Positions 23,424-32,625 are shown, numbered from the stretch's first letter. The stretch is 33,218 nt of DNA from Candidatus Neomicrothrix sp. (GCA_017852795.1 JAFMKU010000020.1:1-33218); one strand, 5' to 3'. Notes: generated from the letters alone by a model not told the origin. Translations and numbers: made by a program.

Positions 23424-24592
23424 TGGGTAAACGTGTTGCGGCCCCGAAAGCCCATTGGTTTTGGCGGTTCGTTTTTCCTTTGGCGCTGCCCGGGCTTGGT
23501 ATCTGGGCCTACCTGTTGAACGTGCAAGGCGCTCGGGCCGTTCTCGACACCAACACCGGAACCGCGATCGAATTGATTTCTGACCCGGAAGCGGCGGGTT
23601 TTCAGGCGTTCGCAGAACCAACCGTAACCATGTTGGTATTGCACGTTGATGACGAAGCGCTGGTAGGGATCAGTGTCCTGGCCGAAACGATCCCGGATGA
23701 GGGCGGTCAGGTGGTGTTGGTTTCGGTTGATGTACTCAGCGACGGATCGGGGAGTTCGACCTTGGCCGAAACGTTCGCCTCTGATGGTGCCCAAGCGGTG
23801 GCCGACGCCGTATCGAACCTTTTCGGTTTCGGCTTCCTTGACGTGGTCGAGTTGCCGGCTAGTTCGCTGGGGGAACTTTTTGAGCCGGTTTCGCCATTGT
23901 TGATCCGCTTAGCTGACGATCTCGAAGTCGTTGACGCGGTCGGCGACCGCGACGTCTGGCTTTCGAGCGGGCCCGCCCGCCTTGACGGAGTGGATCTGGC
24001 CAGATTGTACGGCTTTGTCAATCCGGGTGAGGCCGGGGTCAACCGGACCATCCGCCAGCAAGCCATCTGGCAGAGTTGGCTGGCCGGGATCGGCGCAGCC
24101 GATGACCTTTCCGACACGGTGCTTGGGTTCTATGCCGGAGTGCCGAGGGTGGTTTCGGTTCTCGGCACCGGCCAATCAGCGGTTGATGTGCTTCCGGTCG
24201 CACCCGTGGATGAAACTGCCGACGTTTTGATCTACGAACTGAACAAACAAGGCATAGATTGGGTGGCTGAGATGGCACGTCGCATGGTGGCGCTCCCGGT
24301 TGCGCCCGCGGGGGAGACGTGGGCGTCGGTTCGCTTGCTCAACGGAACCACCGACTCGGCGATGCTCGATGTCGCCATCGAGTCGTTGAGTTGGCGAACC
24401 GAAATTGTCGTGGTCGGCAACGTCGAAATCTTTGGGGTTTCTGAAACGCAGGTGGCGTATCATCGTCAGGGATCAGCCGACGCGGCTGAACAATTGGCTG
24501 AGGAGCTCAACGCAGTGCTGGTGGCAGATCTTCGTACCGATCAACCCGTCGACATGACCGTGACGATCGGATCCGATTGGATGGCGTCATGA
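23423..24592 (+). CDS. Degenerate LCP-like membrane protein with C-terminal LytR_C domain
   Basis: The product is 389 residues. A basic N-terminus and one membrane segment (about residues 15-33, FVFPLALPGLGIWAYLL) indicate an extracytoplasmic body. The middle resembles the LytR-CpsA-Psr fold (SGPARLDGVDLARLYGF, then NRTIRQQAIW), but the usual S-x-P-R-D motif and the paired arginines of the Y-x-R-x-R stretch are absent. The C-terminal 90 residues look like LytR_C (VRLLNGTTDS...VTIGSDW). True LCP enzymes attach polymers to peptidoglycan; here activity may be lost. The ATG 23423 overlaps the nadD stop and follows GAGGGG; GTG 23420 is the alternative. Gene position between nadD and rsfS matches the LCP/LytR gene of other actinobacteria. 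Confidence 0.72.
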   Translation: MGKRVAAPKAHWFWRFVFPLALPGLGIWAYLLNVQGARAVLDTNTGTAIELISDPEAAGFQAFAEPTVTMLVLHVDDEALVGISVLAETIPDEGGQVVLVSVDVLSDGSGSSTLAETFASDGAQAVADAVSNLFGFGFLDVVELPASSLGELFEPVSPLLIRLADDLEVVDAVGDRDVWLSSGPARLDGVDLARLYGFVNPGEAGVNRTIRQQAIWQSWLAGIGAADDLSDTVLGFYAGVPRVVSVLGTGQSAVDVLPVAPVDETADVLIYELNKQGIDWVAEMARRMVALPVAPAGETWASVRLLNGTTDSAMLDVAIESLSWRTEIVVVGNVEIFGVSETQVAYHRQGSADAAEQLAEELNAVLVADLRTDQPVDMTVTIGSDWMAS

Positions 24593-24975
24593 CCGAAACA
24601 ACGGCGCTTCTTGACCTCGTGCAGGCTGCCGCGGCGTACGCCGACGAAAAGAAAGCCAACGAGACAATCATCGTCGATGTTGGCGAAGTCCTTTCCGTCT
24701 CGGACTATTTCGTGATCACCAGCGGTTCTAACCCTCGCCAGGTCGCGGCGATCGTTGACGGGATAGAAGCCGGGATCAAGAAGATCGGCGGACCAGGCCC
24801 GTTGCGGGTGGAAGGCCTCGGAGAGCGGGAATGGGTCCTGCTTGATTACGGTGCGTTCGTGGTGCATGTGTTTCTTCAAACCCAGCGAGATTTTTACCAA
24901 CTGGAACGGTTGTGGAGTGATCGACCCCGGGTGGATTGGAAACCGCTCACGCAGATCGCCGAAAGCATTACGTGA
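24589..24975 (+). CDS. rsfS: Ribosome silencing factor RsfS
   Basis: RsfS binds L14 on the 50S subunit and blocks joining with 30S in stationary phase or starvation. The 128-residue product has the family blocks NETIIVDVGEVLSVSDYFVITSG, EGLGEREWVLLDYGAFVVHVFLQTQRDFYQLERLW. The start ATG 24589 overlaps the stop of the LCP-like gene as ATGA, and its own TGA overlaps the putA start as GTGA. The ORF-track start at 24577 is less likely. nadD-LCP-rsfS is a conserved order. Confidence 0.95.
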   Translation: MTETTALLDLVQAAAAYADEKKANETIIVDVGEVLSVSDYFVITSGSNPRQVAAIVDGIEAGIKKIGGPGPLRVEGLGEREWVLLDYGAFVVHVFLQTQRDFYQLERLWSDRPRVDWKPLTQIAESIT

Positions 24976-27900
24976 CCAATTCGTTGAACGAAAACGGAGC
25001 GCCGCAACCTCCGGAGGATCAGTCGGTGCTTGACGCTGACCTCACCGACGCCGCGGTGGCGCTGGTCGTTGCATGGCTTAGCGAAGCCGCAGCGATCCAA
25101 TCCCGGGCCGAGCGCAAAGGTGCGGAGCAACTTGAAGGGGTCGTTGCCGATCCGGACGGGGTTGCTTTCGCGATGTCGTTTGTGGATCGGGTGGTTCGTT
25201 CCGATGATCAACGGTTAGCCGCCCAGCAGTTGCAGTCGCTGGTGGTGGGTTCACCGCTGCCCGGCTTCTTATCGCCGTTCGATCGTCTCCTACTCCGGGT
25301 TGGTGCTCGTCTGGCACCGTTGGCTCCGTGGCTGGTCATGCCGTTGGCGCAACGTCGACTTCGAGGAATCGTCGGACATCTGGTGGTGGACTCCGAACCG
25401 AAACACCTACGACGACACCTCGCTGACCGTCGAACCTCCGGGTTCAAGCTGAACGTGAACCTGCTGGGTGAAGCGGTGCTCGGTCAAAGCGAAGCCGATC
25501 GTCGACTCCACGAAGCCCGGCGGATGCTTCAGGAACCCGACATCGACTACGTCTCGGTGAAGCTCTCGTCGCTGGTGCCACACCTCAACTACTGGGATTA
25601 CGACACCTGCCTGCGGAAGGTCAGCGACCGCCTCCGCTTGTTGTTTCATGATGCCAGCAAGACCAGCCCACCGACGTTCATCAACCTCGACATGGAGGAG
25701 TACCACGATCTTGAGTTGACGCTGACCGCGTTTATGTCGGTGCTCGATGAACCGGAGTTGGTGCATGTGAAGGCGGGCATCGTGCTTCAGGCCTACCTCC
25801 CGGATTCGTTTGCGGCGTTGCAAAGACTCTCAGCGTGGGCCCAGCAGCGTCAGCAGAAACAAATCGACGGGCAACCGGGTGGTGAGATCAAGGTTCGGTT
25901 GGTGAAAGGTGCGAACCTGGCGATGGAACGGGTCGAGGCTGCCATTCATGGTTGGGAACTCGCCCCGTACGGAAGCAAAGCGGAGACCGACGCCAACTAC
26001 AAACGATGCCTTGATTGGTTGTTGACCCCGGAACGTATGGGTTCGATGCGGGTCGGCGTGGCCAGTCACAACCTTTTCGATGTCGCCTGGGCGTTGCTGC
26101 TCGCTGACCGGCGCCAGGTAAGCGACCGTCTCGAGATCGAAATGTTGGAGGGGATGGCCGCGACTCAAGCCCGGCTATTGAGCAACAACGGCAGACATCC
26201 GCTGCTGTACACGCCGGTCGTGAAAGCCAGCGATTTCGATGTGGCCATCAGCTACCTGTTTCGACGATTGGAGGAGAACGCGTCGTCGGACAACTTCATC
26301 CGTCACCTCTTTGGACTGGAACCAGGTTCTGACTCGTTCGCGGCCGAAGAGGCCAAGTTCCGCAACGCGGTCGCGTCCCGGTGGGGTGTTTCTTCGCGGC
26401 CGCGCCGGATGGAACGAATCGCAGGTACGTCCATTTCGCCGGGCACACCGTTTGTCAACGAACCTGACTCGGATCCGGCGTTGCCAAACGTTCGGGCGTG
26501 GGCTGGGCAAGTCATGTCGATGCCTTCCCCGAAGGTGCCGCCGATGCTCACGGAACCATCTGCGGTCGATGACTGTGTGGAGCGGGCCCAACAAGCCGGT
26601 CTCCGGTGGGCGGCCTTGGCTCCGAGGGAACGTCAGGCGGTGCTGTACCAAGTAGCGGATCGGATGGCTGACCGTCGAGGTGAGTTCATCGCGGCAATGG
26701 TCCATGAGGGGCGAAAGACGTTTGCCCAAGCCGATCCTGAAGTTTCAGAAGCGATCGATTTCGCCCGCTGGTATGGAGATCGGGCCTGTGACCTTGGCCA
26801 GTTCGATGGGGTGTCGTTTGCTCCGTTGGGGGTCGTCACGGTCGCTCCACCTTGGAACTTTCCGGTAGCCATCCCGGCAGGAGGGGTGTTCGCGGCTCTG
26901 GCCGCAGGCAACAGCGTGTTGTTGAAACCGGCACCAGAAGTTCCAGCGTGTTCGGCGCTGGTGGCCGAATGTTGTTGGGAAGCCGGGGTGCCGACCGATG
27001 TGCTCCAGTTGGTTCGGGTGCCTGATAACGAAGTTGGTCAACGGGTAATCACCCATCCCGACGTGTCAGCAGTGATTTTGACCGGTGCCTATGAAACTGC
27101 CGAACTGTTTCGGTCTTGGCGTCCCGATCTGAAGTTGTTCGCGGAGACTTCGGGAAAGAACTCGTTGATCATCACGCCGAGTGCCGACGTAGACCTCGCG
27201 GTTGCGGATTTGGTGGCGTCGGCGTTTGGCCACAGCGGACAGAAATGTTCGGCTGCGAGTCTGGCTATCTGTGTTGGTTCCATCTACTCGTCGGAACGGT
27301 TCCGCCGGCAGCTCGTGGATGCCGTGACCGGTTTGCACGTTGGCGCTTCGACTGACTTGTCGACCGATACCGGACCGTTGGTGGCGGCACCAACCGGCAA
27401 ACTGCTTCGAGCGTTGACCACCCTTGACGACGACGAAACGTGGCTGGTCGCACCTGAACCGGTCGGTGACGCGATTTGGGGTCCTGGGGTTCGCTTGGAT
27501 GTGAAACCGGGGAGTTGGTTCCACCAGACCGAATGTTTCGGACCGGTGTTGGGGCTGATTCACGTAGACACCCTTGACGAGGCGATCGCGGTTCAGAACG
27601 CCACCTCGTTTGGGTTGACGGGCGGTATCCATTCGCTCGACCCCAACGAAGTAGAACGGTGGATGGATTCGGTCGAGGTAGGTAATGCCTATGTCAACCG
27701 GGTGATCACCGGTGCGATCGTCTGTCGGCAGCCGTTTGGGGGCTGGAAGCGTTCAAGTATCGGCCCGGGAGCTAAGGCGGGTGGCCCGAATTACGTGGCG
27801 ATGCTGGGTGTTTGGAGCCGTGACCAGCAACCGGTAGATGACGAGTGGTTGGCGGCCGCCCGCCGTTCCGACGAGCAAGCCTGGGCGTCTGAGTTCGCGA

Positions 27901-28292
27901 TTGAACACGATCCGACCGGGTTGTTCTGCGAAGCGAACGTCTTCCGGTACCGTCCGGTGTCTGGGGTTGCGGTCCGGGCAGAAGCCGACGCTGACCCGGT
28001 AGAGGTAGACCGGGTTCTGGCCGCGGCAGATCGTTGCGGTGTCCCGGTGGTGCTGTCGCTCGCCGCCGACGAATCGCCAGCAATGTTCGCGGATCGGTTG
28101 GCTTCGCTCCCGGTTGAACGTTTGCGTGTGGTGGGTATCGCTCACGAAACGGTTCGCGCCGCGGCGCATCGAAGGGGTCTTCACGTAGCTGACGATCCGG
28201 TGACCGGTGAAGGTCGCCTAGAGCTTCTGCATTACTTGCGTGAGCAGGCGGTGAGTCGGACGTTGCACCGCTACGGCAACCTCATTTCCTAG
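24972..28292 (+). CDS. putA: Bifunctional proline dehydrogenase / delta-1-pyrroline-5-carboxylate dehydrogenase
   Basis: PutA oxidises proline to glutamate: the N-terminal FAD-dependent half makes pyrroline-5-carboxylate and the C-terminal NAD-dependent half makes glutamate. The product is about 1106 residues. The proline dehydrogenase barrel shows YVSVKLSSLVPHL and RLVKGANLAMERVE...YGSKAETDANYKRCL. The aldehyde dehydrogenase domain has PWNFPVAIPAGG, the general-base E725 (FAETSGKNSL) and catalytic C759 (GHSGQKCSA). About 140 residues follow, containing NVFRYRP, like the C-terminal tail of longer PutA proteins. No ribbon-helix-helix DNA-binding domain is at the N-terminus, so it should not be an autorepressor. 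Start GTG 24972 overlaps the rsfS stop. Confidence 0.94.
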   Translation: MTNSLNENGAPQPPEDQSVLDADLTDAAVALVVAWLSEAAAIQSRAERKGAEQLEGVVADPDGVAFAMSFVDRVVRSDDQRLAAQQLQSLVVGSPLPGFLSPFDRLLLRVGARLAPLAPWLVMPLAQRRLRGIVGHLVVDSEPKHLRRHLADRRTSGFKLNVNLLGEAVLGQSEADRRLHEARRMLQEPDIDYVSVKLSSLVPHLNYWDYDTCLRKVSDRLRLLFHDASKTSPPTFINLDMEEYHDLELTLTAFMSVLDEPELVHVKAGIVLQAYLPDSFAALQRLSAWAQQRQQKQIDGQPGGEIKVRLVKGANLAMERVEAAIHGWELAPYGSKAETDANYKRCLDWLLTPERMGSMRVGVASHNLFDVAWALLLADRRQVSDRLEIEMLEGMAATQARLLSNNGRHPLLYTPVVKASDFDVAISYLFRRLEENASSDNFIRHLFGLEPGSDSFAAEEAKFRNAVASRWGVSSRPRRMERIAGTSISPGTPFVNEPDSDPALPNVRAWAGQVMSMPSPKVPPMLTEPSAVDDCVERAQQAGLRWAALAPRERQAVLYQVADRMADRRGEFIAAMVHEGRKTFAQADPEVSEAIDFARWYGDRACDLGQFDGVSFAPLGVVTVAPPWNFPVAIPAGGVFAALAAGNSVLLKPAPEVPACSALVAECCWEAGVPTDVLQLVRVPDNEVGQRVITHPDVSAVILTGAYETAELFRSWRPDLKLFAETSGKNSLIITPSADVDLAVADLVASAFGHSGQKCSAASLAICVGSIYSSERFRRQLVDAVTGLHVGASTDLSTDTGPLVAAPTGKLLRALTTLDDDETWLVAPEPVGDAIWGPGVRLDVKPGSWFHQTECFGPVLGLIHVDTLDEAIAVQNATSFGLTGGIHSLDPNEVERWMDSVEVGNAYVNRVITGAIVCRQPFGGWKRSSIGPGAKAGGPNYVAMLGVWSRDQQPVDDEWLAAARRSDEQAWASEFAIEHDPTGLFCEANVFRYRPVSGVAVRAEADADPVEVDRVLAAADRCGVPVVLSLAADESPAMFADRLASLPVERLRVVGIAHETVRAAAHRRGLHVADDPVTGEGRLELLHYLREQAVSRTLHRYGNLIS

Positions 28293-28324
28293 CGGCAACC
28301 GGGGTTTCCTAACGGCAACCGGGT
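28285..28324 (+). repeat. 20-bp tandem duplication across the putA stop codon
   Basis: TTTCCTAGCGGCAACCGGGG (28285-28304) is followed directly by a second copy (28305-28324) with two mismatches. The first copy contains the putA TAG. A third partial match, CTACGGCAACC, lies just upstream inside putA. It fills most of the gap between the convergent putA and ATPase genes. Confidence 0.8.
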
Positions 28325-28344
28325 GAGAACCTGGTGTGGTCGGG

Positions 28345-31188
28345 TTACGGGTTGAGTTTCTCGCTTTGGTTGATGTCAATCACGGTCGCGCCGGCTTCAG
28401 CGGCCAGTGCGACGGAGCGTTCGTCGTGCGTGAACAAAATGACCTGACGTTGTTCGGCACAGCGAGCCAAGAGCGCAAACACGTGCGGACTCCGGTCGCT
28501 GTCGATGTCGCCGGTCGGGTCGTCGCACAGCAGCGGCAGATGTATCTGGTGGTGTGCGCCGTGGGCGTCGGCTACCGCAACCTGCAGTGCGATTCGTAAC
28601 AGTTCTTGAGCCCCGGATGACAGCGATGATTCTTGGTGGCGTTGCCCGTTTCGATACATCACCTCGAAACGTTCGTTGTTTTCGTCAACCCGAAGCCCCG
28701 TCCAGAGACCACCGGTTGCGGCTTCAACGATCTCTGACGCTCGTCGAACCAGGTCGGGTTGCCGGTCACGTTCGAAACCATCGCGCAGACTGGTAACCAA
28801 CTGGTGGGCCAGCCATTGCCCCGCCCCCTGCTGGAGTGTCTCGAAGAGGTCGGCACGAATCTGCACGTCGAGGTAGTTGAGCGCAGGAAGATCCGACCGT
28901 TGTTGCAACCGGCTGATTTCGGATTGGATGCTTCCTTGATCCTGTTTCGCCTCGTCGCGTTCGGATCGATGCTCTTCTCGGGTGGAGCTGTGGAGGCGAA
29001 TTCGTTCCTGGAGATGTTCAGCGTTGGTGTCTGGATCGTTCAGGATCTCACGAACCTCAGGGTCGCTTGCCGTGGCGTTCGTCAAGGTCTGTTCGAGCGT
29101 CGAACGCTTCCCGGCGATTTCGGTTTGTGCGTCAGCAGCGGTTTGGGCGTTGTTGAAGGCTCGGTCCAGTTCGCCGATATCGAGCGCCGCGAGCTGTTCC
29201 GATCCCAGAAGTTCACTCAGTTGGGTTCGGAGATCGGCGGTGCGGTTTGCGTGTTCGTGCACAGATTCGCGTTCGCTGAGCAGTATCCGAAGCTGGCCGA
29301 GGAGTTGCTGATTGAGAGGTGCAAACCGGTCCGGCAATCCACATTCACGGTTCAGTGCACTGAGGTCGGCACGGGCCTCGTCGGCTGCGGATTCGGCGTC
29401 GCTTTGGGCGGTCAGCAGCGACTCTCGACGGCGTTGACCATCGCGAACGGTGGTGACAAGTTTAGCCACAGTGCTGCGTTGCCGGTTGAGCGTCGCGGCT
29501 TGCCGCGAGTCCTCGACCGGTGGGTACCCCACATCGGAAAGTAACTGGTTCAGCGCCAACGCTTGCTTGGATGCGTCGATGGTGGCGTTCTGTAACTGGT
29601 TAGGAAGGAGATCAAGTAAACGCTGGGCTTCTCCAAGCTCGCTTACAGCACCGTTGGCGAGGGTGTAGTCAGCCGATGGTCGGTTCGCGATCCGACGGTA
29701 CACAACGACACCGAGCGCAGCCACCACAAAGGCAGCCCCTATCGAAAGGAGCGGATGCACGAAGGCAAGTACGGACGGAAGGGATACGCCAGCTACGGCG
29801 AGTGCGACCAAAGCGGGCCGTGCCCGCTCCCGACCCGCCGATGGGTCGGTTACGCGCTTCGATGGTGCGTCGGTGCCGGAGACCTGGCTAAGGGTTCGTT
29901 TTGCGGCTGCCAGTTTCGATTCGATCGTTTCGACGGCCTCGGCAGCGTTCACCCAGTACGCCACCTTGAGGTTGACGTCCTGCTCGTCGAGAAGCGGAGA
30001 TGCCAACCGTTCGAGATCGGTGACTGACACCTTTAGTTCTGACGCGAGGTGGGCTTGTTGCGCCTCTGCGTCTTCGATGGTCTTGGATACCTCCGCAAGG
30101 TCGTGGTTGATCTTGTCGAGCGCTGAAGGATCGAGTGCGTGTTCGGCTGTTTTGACTCGGGCGTCGGCCGTGCTGGGGATCGTAAGACCCTCAAGTTCCG
30201 ATGGGCTCAGCCCTGAGCTCGCGCCATGGTTAGCGAGGGTGGAGGCCATTTCCCGATGGTTTTTTTCGGCGCTCTCGATTCTGGTGATGGCGCTTCGGGT
30301 AGCACCGGGATCGGTGAGTCCGTTGGTCCAGATTGGGTCGGGTGGGGTGAGGCCAGCTTGTTGAGCGATGATTTCGTCAAGTTGTTGCTTGGTTTCGAGA
30401 AGCTTCAACGCACCTTGAAGCCGATCGATGATGGTCGCTTCTTTGATCATCAGATCATCGAGTTTGCTGATCTTGTCAGTGAGTTCATCGAGGCGTGTTT
30501 CTTTGTCCTTGATGTCGGCCATCGCCCGGGTTGCTTCGTCTCGCTGACGCGAGAGTGCTTCGAGCCGGGCGAGGTGGTCGTGTGCGGAGGTCGAACTCAA
30601 TCGTGAACCGCTCGCCGGAACGGTTGTCTGCGCCTGATCTTTAAGACTTTTCAGGATGGCTGACGTCGACCGGGTGCTTGGGGTGCCGAGACCGAGATCT
30701 GCGAGAAGTTCGCTGACCGAGAGAACCTCGCGGTGATCGGTGATTCGGTAGCGTTGAAAAAACTCGTCTCCGCTTCCGACCCCGGTAACCGAACACCATT
30801 GTTCGGTGGTCAACGATCGTCCCGCGAGATGAATGGTTTCAGCGCCAAGTTGACCTCCTCGCCGTTGCTTCACCCGAAACGTGCGCTCAATGGTGAGTTC
30901 ACGATCATCGAATGTGCCGGTAAGGGAACCGTCGAGTTTGTCGTCGTTGCTTGATCCGGCGTAGCGCTGGGCGTGCTGAGGATCAGACGTCGACCCGGCG
31001 ATCAACCAGGCGATGAGTTCGCTCAGGGTCGATTTGCCGCTCTCATTTGGTCCGTGAACAACGCAGAACCCTTCGGCAAGATCGAGTCGACGCTCAGAGA
31101 ACCGCCCGAAGCGGCCGCCGGTCACCCGGTTGATGACCAGTGGCTTCTGTGCGCTGGTGTCTGGTTGGGTGCTGGGTTCGGAGGTCAT
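28345..31188 (-). CDS. YhaN/SbcC-like AAA ATPase with a central membrane hairpin
   Basis: The 947-residue product is SMC/Rad50-like. It has Walker A GPNESGKST (46-54), long coiled-coil arms (about 205-265, 300-440 and 510-770), and a C-terminal ABC head with signature LSSGAQELL and Walker B LPLLCDDPTGD. Instead of the Rad50/SbcC zinc hook (CxxC) the centre holds a hydrophobic hairpin (about 457-499, ALVALAVAGVSLPSVLAF and IGAAFVVAALGVVVY), so the apex probably sits in the membrane. That layout and the 947-residue length resemble Bacillus YhaN. It overlaps the upstream nuclease gene by four bases (ATGA). A role in DNA repair or end processing is inferred from the pair; substrate is unknown. 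Confidence 0.82.
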   Translation of the reverse strand: MTSEPSTQPDTSAQKPLVINRVTGGRFGRFSERRLDLAEGFCVVHGPNESGKSTLSELIAWLIAGSTSDPQHAQRYAGSSNDDKLDGSLTGTFDDRELTIERTFRVKQRRGGQLGAETIHLAGRSLTTEQWCSVTGVGSGDEFFQRYRITDHREVLSVSELLADLGLGTPSTRSTSAILKSLKDQAQTTVPASGSRLSSTSAHDHLARLEALSRQRDEATRAMADIKDKETRLDELTDKISKLDDLMIKEATIIDRLQGALKLLETKQQLDEIIAQQAGLTPPDPIWTNGLTDPGATRSAITRIESAEKNHREMASTLANHGASSGLSPSELEGLTIPSTADARVKTAEHALDPSALDKINHDLAEVSKTIEDAEAQQAHLASELKVSVTDLERLASPLLDEQDVNLKVAYWVNAAEAVETIESKLAAAKRTLSQVSGTDAPSKRVTDPSAGRERARPALVALAVAGVSLPSVLAFVHPLLSIGAAFVVAALGVVVYRRIANRPSADYTLANGAVSELGEAQRLLDLLPNQLQNATIDASKQALALNQLLSDVGYPPVEDSRQAATLNRQRSTVAKLVTTVRDGQRRRESLLTAQSDAESAADEARADLSALNRECGLPDRFAPLNQQLLGQLRILLSERESVHEHANRTADLRTQLSELLGSEQLAALDIGELDRAFNNAQTAADAQTEIAGKRSTLEQTLTNATASDPEVREILNDPDTNAEHLQERIRLHSSTREEHRSERDEAKQDQGSIQSEISRLQQRSDLPALNYLDVQIRADLFETLQQGAGQWLAHQLVTSLRDGFERDRQPDLVRRASEIVEAATGGLWTGLRVDENNERFEVMYRNGQRHQESSLSSGAQELLRIALQVAVADAHGAHHQIHLPLLCDDPTGDIDSDRSPHVFALLARCAEQRQVILFTHDERSVALAAEAGATVIDINQSEKLNP

Positions 31189-32432
31189 GGCTGGATCTCC
31201 TCAGCGAGTGCGAGTTCGATGTGCTGGCGGATCGCGTTGAGCGCCTCAGGAGTGCGTTCGAGGTAAACATCAAATTTGCTGTGGAGAAGCGATTCGAGTT
31301 GTTCGGTGAGTTTCGTGTCGTCCCACTGGTCGAGTGCTCGCAGCGCGAGCGCCAACAGATCGTCGCCTTGGCGGAGGCGTTCAGGGTCGAGTGCGGCTTC
31401 TACCCGAGAAGTAATTCGGGCGAGGATCCGGCGTTGTCCAGACCGGTGCCTATCGGTGTGGAAATCCTTAAGGAACTTGCCGGAAACCACTTCTCTGCGA
31501 AGATCGTTGATGAATTCGTTGCGATTTCGCCCAACGAAGTCAACCCGGGCCACCAGAGTGCGGTTGTCTTGGTTGGCGGCTTCGGTCCGAAGCAGGTCGT
31601 CGACAAGTTCATGAAGGTCAGCGACCTGGTCGTAGTCGCTGACGTCGAGCGTCAGGTTCACAAACCGGACCGTGTCGACGGTTCGGAACTCGGGTTCACC
31701 AACACCGTGAGCATCGAAGGGAACGATTAGGACACCCTTGGGGTGGCATTCAGAAGGCTTGAAGCTTCGGCCTTGAAGATTTCCGGGGTAGGCGTACCAA
31801 CGGCCTGGGCCCAGACCGTTAACGTCTCGCAGGTGAATATGGCCCAATGCCCAGTAATCAACCGGTGCGGAACGTAGGTCGTCCACGCTGCACGGGGCGT
31901 ACGTGTCGTGTTCGGCGCTCCCGGCCAAGCTAGTGTGCAACACGCCAATCCGTAGTTCGGCCGGCGGAAGGTCAGCGAACCGATGCGCAAGATTGTCCGG
32001 TACCGATCGCGAACCGAAACTGATGCCAGCGACACGAACCGTGACCCCGTTGACGACGAGTTCGAAATCGTCCGGGGTGTCGGTGGCAAAGAAATGCACG
32101 TTGGCGGGGTAGGGGCGACGGGGGGAGAATCGGCGGGCCGGATCGTGGTTTCCGAGCGCGATGTAGACGGGTATCCCGGCGGCATCGAGCCGTTCCAGCC
32201 CGTCTTGAAATCGCCGCTGTTGAGCATCTTGGGCTTCAGCACTGTCGTAGACATCACCGGCAAAGACCACAAACGCAACCTGTTCGTTGATCGCCAGGTC
32301 GATGAGGTGGTCGTACGCAGCACCCATTTCGTGCAGGAGCTCTTCGAGGTCGGTTTCGGGAATTGCCGCGGTACCCCCGAGCGAGCCGAGCGGCGTTCCG
32401 ATATGAAGATCTGCTGCGTGAAGGAATTTCAC
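31185..32432 (-). CDS. YhaO/SbcD-like metallophosphoesterase (DNA repair exonuclease family)
   Basis: The 415-residue product has all calcineurin-like phosphoesterase motifs in order: DLH (near residue 8), GDVYD, GNHD, a later LHTS histidine and GHIH. This is the Mre11/SbcD nuclease fold with two metal ions. A C-terminal extension of about 150 residues would contact the ATPase partner. The start is GTG with GGAGG eight or so bases upstream (TCGGAGGCACCCA). The stop overlaps the start of the YhaN-like ATPase as ATGA, so the two are a two-gene operon. YhaO is a closer guess than SbcD because the ATPase lacks a zinc hook. Confidence 0.87.
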   Translation of the reverse strand: MKFLHAADLHIGTPLGSLGGTAAIPETDLEELLHEMGAAYDHLIDLAINEQVAFVVFAGDVYDSAEAQDAQQRRFQDGLERLDAAGIPVYIALGNHDPARRFSPRRPYPANVHFFATDTPDDFELVVNGVTVRVAGISFGSRSVPDNLAHRFADLPPAELRIGVLHTSLAGSAEHDTYAPCSVDDLRSAPVDYWALGHIHLRDVNGLGPGRWYAYPGNLQGRSFKPSECHPKGVLIVPFDAHGVGEPEFRTVDTVRFVNLTLDVSDYDQVADLHELVDDLLRTEAANQDNRTLVARVDFVGRNRNEFINDLRREVVSGKFLKDFHTDRHRSGQRRILARITSRVEAALDPERLRQGDDLLALALRALDQWDDTKLTEQLESLLHSKFDVYLERTPEALNAIRQHIELALAEEIQP

Positions 32433-32590
32433 TGGGTGCCTCCGAGGTGAGGTAACACCGAATTTCGTTGCGGTTTGCGGCTGCTGTGGTGCCGATGGCA
32501 GGGAGAGAGCTTCACGGTGGAGACACTAGTCCCCGGCTGTGACAGCCCTTCGAGGTACGGCAGGTTCTTGGCGGCTGTTTGATCAACGGC

Positions 32591-32596
32591 TAGGTT
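32591..32596 (+). promoter_or_regulatory. Possible -10 element for the ABM-domain gene
   Basis: TAGGTT fits TANNNT and would give a leader of about 23 bases containing the GAGGGAG ribosome-binding site before the ATG at 32626. A competing TAGTCC hexamer (32527-32532) lies six bases before the GTG at 32539. Confidence 0.3.
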
Positions 32597-32625
32597 CGCT
32601 GCGAACCGAACTGAGGGAGTTCTCG

